Positions 1 to 8,362 of a DNA stretch of 33,394 bases are shown in pieces. The DNA is taken from positions 1 to 33,394 of the forward strand of contig JAAFIQ010000030.1 in the NCBI GenBank assembly GCA_013298715.1, given 5' to 3'. The stretch comes from Bacteroidota bacterium. GTDB lineage: Bacteria > Bacteroidota > Bacteroidia > B-17B0 > Aurantibacillaceae. The translations under genes were made by a program, and so were the position numbers. Below the pieces are notes generated by a model. It searched no databases. It saw only the letters and a list, made by a program, of their open reading frames with translations, and was not told the origin of the DNA. Position 1 is the first letter of the stretch; each line of letters starts with the position of its first letter.

Positions 1-154
1 TTTATTATCCTCATTCTTTATTGCGTTGGTGTCTCGATACGTTTTTGCCAAAGAATCATATTCAAGCAAAAACTACTCGACAAGACTAATTAAATTATTG
101 GACTATTTAATATTTGGATTTGGTATAAATCGAGGCCTCTCCCGATTTTATGTT

Positions 155-208
155 GGGAATTACCCGTATTAAGAAAGCTAGTTCGTCGATAAAATCGATT
201 TCTACTGT
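155..208 (-). repeat. Dispersed palindromic repeat, copy 1
   Basis: Read on the minus strand this 54-base segment aligns with 13821-13873 of the plus strand over its full length, with about 43 of 53 positions identical, including the 14-base run TTATCGACGAACTA. Both copies contain an imperfect dyad built on TAG..TCGA / TCGA..CTA and a second small hairpin-like element (CGGG-loop-CCC). The function is unknown. It could be a mobile palindromic unit, a structured RNA or a protein-binding site. It lies about 145 bp upstream of the adhesin start. Confidence 0.7.
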
Positions 209-231
209 TTAAATGCGTTTTAAAATTCTAA

Positions 232-280
232 AATAGCGGAAAACCGCTATTGTGCTCCAAACAAATTCAAAATACTTTTG
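232..280 (+). promoter_or_regulatory. Promoter and inverted repeat of the adhesin gene
   Basis: TACTTTTG at 273-280 matches the Bacteroidota -7 consensus TAnnTTTG exactly. ATTG at 249-252 fits the -33 TTTG element with a 20-bp spacer. A perfect 8-bp inverted repeat, AATAGCGG (232-239) and CCGCTATT (244-251) with an AAAA loop, overlaps the -33 element, where an operator would be expected. No T-run follows it, so it is not a typical terminator. Transcription would start near 286, leaving a leader of about 65 bases. Confidence 0.55.
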
Positions 281-353
281 CTTCAAATCTTTAAGCCATT
301 GATTGGGGTAGTTTTAATCCTTGGTCAGTAAAAAACATTAACTAATTAAAAAA

Positions 354-3300
354 ATGAGAAAAATTCTAATTTACTTATTCTTCACCATCTCAACATATTC
401 ATTTTCTCAAACTCTTTTTTGGGAAGATGCCTTTGAAAATCCTTCTACTCCAGAAATACCAGCAGGAAGTACCCGAGGACCCAGTGTAACATTCAGTGCA
501 TCAGGACCACCTGCGACAAGATACTTTTTTAGAACCCCAGGTGTAAATGGAACTGACATTTCAATAAACAATGCCTATATTGGCAGACAAGGCTCATTTC
601 TTTGGGCTGCTGAGGACGTTGATAATGCGGGGGCACAAAGTTCGCATCAAAACATTACTTGGAGCGGAATTAACATCTCAGGTATAACAAATTTATCCTT
701 TAAGGGTTTATTCGCTAGTGCTAGTACAAGCTGGGATTATCTACCACGATCGCTACCAATTGATTATGTAATAGTAGAATACAGAATTGATGGGGGACCT
801 TGGACAAGTTTACTCCGGTTTTTGCCAAATAATGCAAACGTTACAACCGCCAGTCTTGCCCTAGAACTAACAGGTGATTCACTCGCTCAGGGAGAGGGAC
901 CAGCTTTAACGCCTACTTTAACAAGCTATTCAGTAATAATTGGTGTCAATGGTAGCTTGTTAGATTTAAAATTTAAACTGCATTCAAATTCTGGGAATGA
1001 AGAGTTTGCTATTGATCAGTTTCAACTTTTCGGAAACGTACCTTGCACCACTCCAACACTCAACCTTTCAGGATCAACAAACGTTTTATGCAATGGCGCA
1101 AGCATGGGTTCTGCTACCATGAGTGCAAGCGGAGGAGCACCGTTTACTTATACTTGGAGTCCGAGCGGCGGTAATGCGGCAACTGCAACAGGCTTAAGTG
1201 CGGGTACATATACCTGTGCTACAACAAATAGTTGTGGTGCAACGGCTAACCGAACTGTTAATATTACACAACCATCAGTACTAACATCCTTTACAGCGGC
1301 AACAAATGTATTATGTAATGGCGGTGCAACAGGTTCAGCAACGGTTACAGGAGTTGGAGGAGTCGCCCACTATACATACGCTTGGAGTAGCGGGCAGAAT
1401 ACATCTGTTGTTTCAGGACTCTAAGCAGGTGTAAAAACAGTTACTATTACTGATGCCAATGGTTGTGTTAAAATTGTAACGGTAGTAATTTTTGGTCCAT
1501 CCACCGCTTTATCCACAGCTACAGCAGTTACCAATGTTTTATGTTTTGGAAATTCTACAGGCGCAGCCACTGTTACAGCCAGTGGCGGAACATCTCCTTA
1601 TTCATATAATTGGAGTGGTGCACAAACTACCTCGGTTATCAGCGGTCAAACTAGTGGCGTAAGAACTGTAACTATTACTGATGCCAATGGGTGTACAACT
1701 ACTAATGCAGTTACAATTACGCAACCCGCTTCTTCTTTAGCAACAGCAACAGCCGTTACCAATATTTTATGTTTTGGTAACTCTACGGGTGCGGCTACGG
1801 TTACTGCCAGCGGAGGTGTATCTCCTTACACCTATCTGTGGAGTGGGGCACAAACTACATCAGTCATTAGTGGTCAAATAGCTGGCGTTAAAACAGTAAC
1901 TATAACAGATGCCAATGCATGTACAACAACTAATTCTTTAACAATTACTCAACCAAACGCTTTAACTCTAACAGCTATAGCAAGTAGTCCGTCGGTTTGT
2001 GTTGGTAATTCAAGTACCCTCACCGCCACAGGCACTGGTGGCAGTGGAACCATTACTTATACTTGGGTAAGCGGTCCTATCAATAACATTAATGTAGTTT
2101 CTCCCATTACTAATACCACTTACACAGTTAACATTACAGATGCAAACGCTTGTACTCAGTCACAAACGGTTTTGGTTACAACGGTTGCAAATCCAACGGT
2201 AAGCGCACCTAATGGTTCCATTTGTGTGGGACAAAGTTTTACATTGGTGCCAAGTGGGGCCAGCACTTATACCATTAGTGGAGGAAGTTCTGTTGTTTCT
2301 CCTATAACAACAACAAATTATTCTATTACTGGAACAAGTGCACAAGGTTGTGTGAGCAGTAATACAGCGATAAGCACGGTTACAGTAAATGCTCTACCAA
2401 TTATTACAGCCTTTTCGCAAACAATATGTTCAGGTTCAACCACCACATTAGTAGCCAGTGGAGCAAGCTCTTATACCTGGAGTACAGGTGCTACTACCAA
2501 TTCAATTGTGGTAACACCAACTGCCAATACCGTTTATACAGTTAATGGTACAAATGCAAGTGGTTGTTTGGGTTCGGTAATAAACGTTACGGTAACATTA
2601 GGTTCAGCACCAAGCATTGCCGTTAATTCATCTACCATTTGTGCAGGTGCTAATGCAACTTTAATAGCAAGTGGTGTATCTACTTATACTTGGGGTAATG
2701 GTGCTAATACATCCAGTATTATTGTTTCCCCTAGTGCAACAACAATTTATACTGTTAATGGTTCACAAGTAGGTTGCTCTACTAATGCAGTTAATATTAG
2801 TACAGTTACAGTACCAGCAGTTACAATTACAGGAAATACAAGTATTTGTAATGGACAATCAACAACCTTAACGGCTTTAGGTGGCAATAGTTATTCTTGG
2901 TCAACTGGCGCAACTAATGCTTCTATTCCAGTTAGCCCTACGGCAAATACAACTTATACAGTTACAGGGACAAATACAGTAACAGGGTGTAACAACGTTG
3001 TAGTTCAAACCATAACAGTAAATGCCTTGCCAACAATTAGTATTACAGGAACACTTTCAGTTTGTAATGGAAATGCAGCATCATTAAGCGCAAATGGTGC
3101 TACAAGCTATACTTGGAATACGGGTGCAAACTCAGCTAACATTACAGTTAGTCCAAGCGCAAACACGACTTATACTGTTATTGGAAGAGATATAAACACA
3201 TGTTCTAATTCTGCTGTTGCAACGGTTAGTGTTGGAAGTTTACCAATAGTAAGTGCTGCTAGTGGTTCAATATGTCAAGGACAAACATTTAGTATTACTC

Positions 3301-3934
3301 CAACGGGTGCAAACTCTTATACCCTTAGTAGTGGTTCGGCAAATGTTAGCCCATCTGTTACTACAGTTTATACGATTACGGGATCTAACACACAAGGCTG
3401 TGTTAATACAGCAACTGTTAGTGTTACAGTAAATACAACTCCTACTTTAAATGCAGGTAATCCAATTACTATAAATACTAATGACAATTTCGCATTAAAT
3501 GGAAGCACTAATGCAACAAGTTATACTTGGAGTCCAGCTTCTAATTTAAATAATCCTAATAGCTTAACGCCTTCTGGAACTGGATTACAAACAACAATAT
3601 TTACATTAACAGTTACTGCAGTAAATGGATGTACTAATTCTCAAGTGTGTTAGTTACTGTAAATGATAATGAATTAAAGATTGCCAATTTTATTAGTCCA
3701 AATGGAGACGGGCAAAATGATACGTGGAAGATAAGCAACCTCTCTTTAATTAAAGATTGTAGTGTTACGATTGTTGATCAATTAGGAAATCAAGTCTTCA
3801 CAAAATCTGCTGATTATAACAACGAGTGGGATGGTAGCAATAACGGGAAAGCTCTGCTTGACGGCGTTTATTATTATTTAATAAGTGAGAATGGAAAAGT
3901 AAAATACAGCGGAAGCATAACCGTATTAAAATAA
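354..3934 (+). pseudogene. SprB-like T9SS surface adhesin, type B sorting domain, broken twice
   Basis: Reading through, this is one gene of about 1193 codons. A signal peptide (residues 1-19, ending SFSQ) is followed by an N-terminal beta-rich domain to about residue 230, four SprB-type repeats (each with a TN-V/I-LC-G motif and an ITDANGC-type end), seven Ig-like repeats of about 70 residues that begin with (I/V)C.G, a last PKD-like unit, and a C-terminal gliding-motility-associated domain beginning ISPNGDGQNDTW and ending SITVLK. Such domains direct type B export by T9SS and attachment at the surface. The frame is interrupted by TAA at 1422-1424, where the repeat pattern expects a Ser or Thr codon, and by a shift at a GTGTGT tract at 3645-3650. 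Between 1425 and 3650 the frame is otherwise fully open. The PorP/SprF gene follows after 36 bp. Mutation, phase variation or sequencing error could all explain the breaks. Confidence 0.85.
1521..1976 (+). repeat. Tandem SprB repeats, 228-bp period
   Basis: Two adjacent copies (1521-1748 and 1749-1976) are very alike at DNA level, with the same opening (ACAGC.GTTACCAAT.TTTTATG) and the same CAAACTAC-TC-GT core. The period of 228 bp is 76 codons, so gain or loss of a unit keeps frame. Two more diverged units precede them from about 1078. These units could recombine or undergo gene conversion. Confidence 0.75.
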
Positions 3935-3970
3935 TACCAACTAAATACTATTTTAGAAAACTAATAAGCA

Positions 3971-5374
3971 ATGAAAACAATACATAATAAATTCCTGATT
4001 GCCGTTTTACTTTTAATTGGCGTAGAAAAGGTAAGTGCACAACAACTCCCTTTGTTTAACACCTACAGTTATGATTTAATGCAACTAAACATAGCAAGCA
4101 TTGGCAGAACCTGTGTTGAGGCAAATATGAATTACCGAGCACAATGGTTGGGCGTAAAAGAAACACCAAGCTTATACCAATTAAATGCTAGCATGGCCTT
4201 GGGCAATAGTAATGGTATAGGAATTAAAGTGGCTCAAAACAACATAGGTTTATTAAAATTTACATCGGCTACCTTAGGGTATGCTTACAGAGTAAAGATT
4301 AATGATAAATCAAAATTACATTTAGGTATTGGTGGGGCTTGGCAGCAAAATAATTTTAATGCCGGCAAAGCAATTGTGAATGATGGGAACGATGTTAGCT
4401 TAAACAACGCACAAGCATTGCGTAGTAATAACTTTGATTGCGAAGCAGGTGCTTTGTTTTTAGGAGATAAGCTAACTGCTGGGCTTTCAGCTTTGCATTT
4501 ATACAACAGCAACACAAAGTTTAATGAGATAGGTGTAAAACGCAATCCGCAGCTCAATGCAACAGTTGCATACAAATTTAACAAAGGAAAAACTGTTGAA
4601 GTTGAGCCTTGGTTGGTGAATCGCTACACCGTTAGTGGAAGCAATCAACCTGAGGCAATGATTAATTTGCGTTTTAAACAATTATTTACTGTTGGAGGTG
4701 GTTACCGCTTAAACTATGGTTACTTGGCATTAGCTGGATTTGAACTGGGTGTTTTAAAATTAGCTTATAGTTTTGATTATGGTTTGGGTAAAAATGCAGC
4801 TGGCTTGGGGGCATCGCATCAAATTTTAGTAGGAATAGATTTGTGTCGTAAAAAAGCAAAGAAGGCAGAGCCAGTTGTAGAAACACCGCCAGAACCAAAG
4901 CCTGAGCCAGTTGTAATAAAAGAAGAACCAAAAAAGGAAGAGCCCATTGTAAAAGAGGAACCAAAAAAAGAAGAACAAAAAATTGAGACGCCTCCAACTC
5001 CAGAAATTGATAAAGATGCAGAGGTAAAAAAAGCACTAGCAGAAATTAATTCGCTCTCGGAAGGATTGGTATTTGATATCAATTCTACTACCTTAAGTTC
5101 AGATAAAAAAGCAGCCTTAGATAAAATTGCTGAGCTTATTAAAAGCAATAACTTAAAAGTAAAAATTACTGGCTTTGCTTGTAATAAAGGCAACGAAGCG
5201 TATAACAAAATGCTTTCTTACAAACGTGCTGAGCATGTAAAAGGTGAGCTTCACAAACGTGGCATTAGCAATGATAACCTTGCTGTTTTTGGCCTAGGCG
5301 AAGAAAAAGAATTATTCAACAATAACTCTAACCTACAAGAAAAAAATAGAACCGTAAGGGTTACGCAGAAGTAA
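3971..5374 (+). CDS. PorP/SprF family T9SS outer-membrane protein with OmpA domain
   Basis: The 467-residue product has a signal peptide ending VSA-QQ (cleavage near 23). Residues 24-290 form a PorP/SprF-type barrel, opening with the family-typical QQLPLFNTYSYDLMQLN. A Pro/Glu/Lys-rich linker spans 296-346 and an OmpA-like peptidoglycan-binding domain spans about 350-467. PorP/SprF proteins are known to be needed for secretion and surface anchoring of type B T9SS adhesins, and this gene sits 36 bp behind such an adhesin, so a dedicated pair in one transcript is likely. In the OmpA domain the ligand-binding Asp of the usual G-H-T-D motif is Cys404, while the conserved Arg (R419) is kept. The downstream neighbour is convergent, 58 bp away, with no clear terminator. 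Confidence 0.88.
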   Translation: MKTIHNKFLIAVLLLIGVEKVSAQQLPLFNTYSYDLMQLNIASIGRTCVEANMNYRAQWLGVKETPSLYQLNASMALGNSNGIGIKVAQNNIGLLKFTSATLGYAYRVKINDKSKLHLGIGGAWQQNNFNAGKAIVNDGNDVSLNNAQALRSNNFDCEAGALFLGDKLTAGLSALHLYNSNTKFNEIGVKRNPQLNATVAYKFNKGKTVEVEPWLVNRYTVSGSNQPEAMINLRFKQLFTVGGGYRLNYGYLALAGFELGVLKLAYSFDYGLGKNAAGLGASHQILVGIDLCRKKAKKAEPVVETPPEPKPEPVVIKEEPKKEEPIVKEEPKKEEQKIETPPTPEIDKDAEVKKALAEINSLSEGLVFDINSTTLSSDKKAALDKIAELIKSNNLKVKITGFACNKGNEAYNKMLSYKRAEHVKGELHKRGISNDNLAVFGLGEEKELFNNNSNLQEKNRTVRVTQK

Positions 5375-5432
5375 GGGATATAGTCTTAAAAGAATATCTA
5401 AGCCAAGAACACAAAATTATAAGAATAACCGT

Positions 5433-6221
5433 TTACAAGTTCCCAGTTCTTCCGCCATCTACAGGTACGTTAATCCCATTAATGTAGCTTGCTGCTGGAC
5501 TTGCTAAAAATGCTATTGCGTTAGCCACTTCGCTTGGTTCAGCAAAACGGCCTATTGGTATTTCACTTATCATTTCTTTGGTTACAGCATCAACCCCATG
5601 ATTTGTTTTAATGGCTTTGTTTTCTATAATGCTACTTAACCGCTGTGTAGCAGTGGCACCTGGCAAAACATTGTTTACCGTAATGCCAAATTTACCTAAT
5701 TCGTTAGCCAACGTTTTACTCCAATTGCCAACCGCAGCACGTATGGTATTACTTACTCCCAAATTTGGCAATGGAATTTTTACTGAGGTTGAAATTACAT
5801 TGATTATTCTTCCATAGCCACTATTTTTCATTCCCTCAATACAAGTTTGAGCCAATAAATGATTACAAATTAAATGATTGTTAAATGCCGATAAAAACTC
5901 TTCGGCTTTTGCGCTTGCAATTGGTCCGGAGGCTGGGCCACCTGTATTATTTATCAATATATGAATTGGTCCGCTTCTTTGAATAAAGGCTTCCACCAGC
6001 TCTTTTAGTTTTGTTGGTTCTGCAAAATCAGCACAGATGTATGAGTGCAGCTGCGCACCGTTAGTTGGTAATTCGTTTTTTACGGTTTTTAAACTTTGTT
6101 CGTTTCTCGCAATTAGCGTTACATTTGCACCAAGCATTGCTAACTCTATTGCTGCTGCTTTACCAATTCCTTGTGTGCTTCCACAAACTAAGGCGCGTTT
6201 ATTTTTTAAATCTAAGTTCAT
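5433..6221 (-). CDS. SDR family protein, FabG-like, non-canonical active site
   Basis: A 262-residue Rossmann-fold short-chain dehydrogenase-like protein. The cofactor motif is GSTQGIG (14-20), the structural NNTGG is at 91-95, and the PG motif after the active site is at 187-188. Ser144 is in the expected place. The catalytic Tyr, 13 residues on, is Ser157, and the Lys four residues later is Arg161 (SNTIR for YxxxK). A described BKR-like SDR subgroup lacks the perfect tetrad in the same way, so this may be an intact member with altered chemistry rather than a decayed gene. Substrate unknown. The start codon lies one base after the recX stop (TAATATG), which suggests translational coupling. 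Confidence 0.85.
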   Translation of the reverse strand: MNLDLKNKRALVCGSTQGIGKAAAIELAMLGANVTLIARNEQSLKTVKNELPTNGAQLHSYICADFAEPTKLKELVEAFIQRSGPIHILINNTGGPASGPIASAKAEEFLSAFNNHLICNHLLAQTCIEGMKNSGYGRIINVISTSVKIPLPNLGVSNTIRAAVGNWSKTLANELGKFGITVNNVLPGATATQRLSSIIENKAIKTNHGVDAVTKEMISEIPIGRFAEPSEVANAIAFLASPAASYINGINVPVDGGRTGNL

Positions 6222-6222
6222 A

Positions 6223-6714
6223 TTATTTATTTAAAATTTTTTTTAAGTTGTTGTTTACATAATCACTCTCAAAACCTCTGCTTATAAGGTATTGCATAAC
6301 TTTATAATACAATAGCTTTGGATTTTTTTCTTTTGTTAGTCGTACTTTTTTTTCGGTTACGTTAGTAAAGGTATTAAAATAATCTTGCTCGTTTATTTGG
6401 TTAAGCGCTTTCTTAATAAGGTAATCACTAATTTTATGAAAACGCAACTCTTGTTTAATTTTTATTTTTCCCCACTGTTTAATTTTAAATTTCCCGCTCA
6501 CCAAAGCCATTGCAAAACGTTCTTCGTTTAAAAAATTTTCTTCAATAAGCTTGGTTATAATTTGGTTTATTGTATCCTCATCTAGCTGATAACTTTTTAG
6601 TTTTGCAAACGCTTCATTTTGTGACCTTTCTTGATAGGCGCACCACGAGCATATTTTTAAAAAAGCTTGCTCGGGCGAAAGAATTGTTTTATGTAAATTA
6701 GTGCTAATACACAA
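6223..6714 (-). CDS. recX: RecX family regulatory protein
   Basis: The 163-residue basic, helical product has the RecX pattern: an N-terminal LSPEQAFLKICSWCAYQERS segment, a central DEDTINQIITKLIEENFLNEERFA stretch followed by GK.KIKQWG, and a C-terminal repeat ending in FESDYVNNNLKK. RecX proteins bind RecA filaments and modulate recombination. The reading frame has no ATG near the family-typical N terminus. An in-frame stop sits three codons upstream, so TTG at 6714-6712 is the most likely start. The divergent methyltransferase begins only 22 bp away, so promoters must overlap coding sequence. The SDR gene follows after one base. Confidence 0.8.
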   Translation of the reverse strand: MCISTNLHKTILSPEQAFLKICSWCAYQERSQNEAFAKLKSYQLDEDTINQIITKLIEENFLNEERFAMALVSGKFKIKQWGKIKIKQELRFHKISDYLIKKALNQINEQDYFNTFTNVTEKKVRLTKEKNPKLLYYKVMQYLISRGFESDYVNNNLKKILNK

Positions 6715-6736
6715 AACTATTTATTAATTTTAAATC

Positions 6737-8077
6737 GTGCTTAATTTACCCATACAACTTTTAAACAGTTTAACGCAATTACCAAATTTTGATAAAGAAC
6801 AATTTATTGAAGCGCATAGTACTGAAAATAAACTCACCAGCATAAGAAAAAATCCCTTTAAAAAATCAGATTTAGAATTCGATTTAGCTAATCCAGTTCC
6901 ATGGTGCGAAGAAGCTTATTACCTAAAGGAAAGACCATATTTTACACACGACCCTCTGTTCCATGCTGGTTGTTATTATGTACAAGAAGCATCGAGTATG
7001 TTTATAGAATATGTGTTTAGAGCTTTGAAACTGGATAATGAAAAACTGAACGTACTTGATGCCTGTGCTGCGCCTGGTGGCAAAACAACATTGCTAAACT
7101 CGTTGTTATCAAAAGAAAGTTTACTAGTTGCAAATGAATTTATTAAATCGCGTGCAGATTTGTTGGCTTATAATTTAAGTAAATGGGGTGGGTGCAATAC
7201 CGTTGTTACAAATAATGATTTAGAGAGGTATGAAGCGCTACCTGATTTTTTTGATATTATACTTGTTGATGCGCCTTGTAGCGGCAGTGGCTTGTTTAGA
7301 AAGCAGCCCGACGCAATTGATGAGTGGAGTGAGGCAGCGGTGATGAATTGCTCTCTGCGACAAAAAGAAATTATTGAAAAAATAATTACAAGTTTGAAGA
7401 ATGATGGGCATTTAATTTACAGCACATGTTCCTATTCTTTAGCAGAGAATGAAGCAATTGTACAATGGATGATAAGTGAATTTGACCTCGAAGAAATTAA
7501 ATTTGAATTAAATCCTGATTGGGGTATTGTTAGTGCTGAGCATGGTTACCGCTTTTATCCGCATTTAACAAGCGGAGAAGGATTTTATTGCGCCGTATTG
7601 AAAAAACGAGGTGGAGCAATTCATCAACAAGGATATAAATCAAAAAAAACAAAAGAAAAGTTAGCAAAGGCAGAGCTTGAGGTAATAAATAAATTTATTG
7701 TGGATGGTGATTTTGAAAAATTTAAAGTTAACGATTTTTATTATTTTTCGAACCACGCTGTTTCTAATTTTATTGAAAATTTTGGGAAACATTTTTACAT
7801 AAAAAAAGCTGGCACTTGTATTGGAGAAATTAAAGGAAAGGATTTGGTTCCTAATCACGAACTAGCTTTGAGTAACGATTTAAAAGTAGAAAATTTAAAA
7901 ACAGAATTAGATTTGGAAAATGCCATTAAATTTTTAAAAAAAGAAAAAATTTCAAACTTAGGCTCTGAAACTGGCTTAAGCCTGATTGCTTACAAAAATT
8001 ATGGTATTGGTTGGGCAAAGGTTTTGCCAAATAGAATTAACAATTATTTACCATTGGAATATAGGGTTTTGCGTTAA
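6737..8077 (+). CDS. RsmF/NOL1/NOP2/Sun-type rRNA (cytosine-C5) methyltransferase
   Basis: A 446-residue SAM-dependent RNA m5C methyltransferase. SAM-binding motif I is LDACAAPGGKT (107-117). Motif IV is DAPCSGSGLF with Cys181, and motif VI is STCSYS with Cys231; the two Cys pattern is that of m5C RNA enzymes, where the motif VI Cys attacks the base and the motif IV Cys helps release. The N terminus (LNLPIQLLNSLTQLPNF) and the C-terminal extension (about 300-446, PUA-like) fit the RsmF family, which in E. coli modifies 16S rRNA C1407. The start is GTG at 6737; a TAA two codons upstream rules out a longer form. A TTG or other start further in would remove family-typical residues. Confidence 0.88.
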   Translation: MLNLPIQLLNSLTQLPNFDKEQFIEAHSTENKLTSIRKNPFKKSDLEFDLANPVPWCEEAYYLKERPYFTHDPLFHAGCYYVQEASSMFIEYVFRALKLDNEKLNVLDACAAPGGKTTLLNSLLSKESLLVANEFIKSRADLLAYNLSKWGGCNTVVTNNDLERYEALPDFFDIILVDAPCSGSGLFRKQPDAIDEWSEAAVMNCSLRQKEIIEKIITSLKNDGHLIYSTCSYSLAENEAIVQWMISEFDLEEIKFELNPDWGIVSAEHGYRFYPHLTSGEGFYCAVLKKRGGAIHQQGYKSKKTKEKLAKAELEVINKFIVDGDFEKFKVNDFYYFSNHAVSNFIENFGKHFYIKKAGTCIGEIKGKDLVPNHELALSNDLKVENLKTELDLENAIKFLKKEKISNLGSETGLSLIAYKNYGIGWAKVLPNRINNYLPLEYRVLR

Positions 8078-8362
8078 AAAATATTTTTTCATTTGTAACA
8101 ATTTACAAATGTTAAATTTTGAAAGGATTCGTATTGATTGACTTGAAATACTTTAATGAAACAATTATTAGAAATTTATATATTTAAGTTAACTCCACTA
8201 AATTATAATAAATCGAAAATCTATCCCATTTCTTTTCAAAATATTATCACTTTTTTGTCTTCGATATAAACAAAACAATCCATTTTATGTTAGTTTTATA
8301 CTAATAACATTAAGCTAAAAAAATTAGAATTTATCTAACTTAGCTAAATAAAATAATAACAA
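8078..8362. other. AT-rich intergenic region before the beta-helix protein gene
   Basis: No coding sequence or clear terminator is seen. TAGTTTTA at 8291-8298 matches seven of eight positions of the -7 consensus, but the nearest TTTG (8254-8257) is too far upstream to be a convincing -33 element. The promoter of the next gene is probably here but cannot be fixed. Confidence 0.4.

Larger units (their letters stand above)
1..353. other. Non-coding region upstream of the adhesin gene
   Basis: I see no convincing coding sequence here. The stretch holds several local dyads: AAATCG at 127-132 facing CGATTT at 143-148, enclosing the 8-bp palindrome GAGGCCTC (132-139); one copy of a dispersed repeat (155-208); and a perfect 8-bp inverted repeat next to a good Bacteroidota promoter (232-280). 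What lies upstream of base 1 is unknown. Confidence 0.7.

Noticed and set aside
1521-1976. Tandem repeats considered as a CRISPR or satellite array
   Set aside because: The 228-bp period is 76 codons and translates into SprB repeats in frame, so this is protein-level repetition.
4285-5208. Minus-strand frames opposite the PorP-OmpA gene
   Set aside because: They are antisense to a well-supported gene, and their composition (Leu/Phe/Ser-rich) is the shadow of its Lys/Glu-rich linker.
5375-5432. GATAT...ATATC dyad between the PorP and SDR genes as terminator
   Set aside because: The stem is only five AT-rich pairs with a 12-base loop and no T-run; too weak to call.
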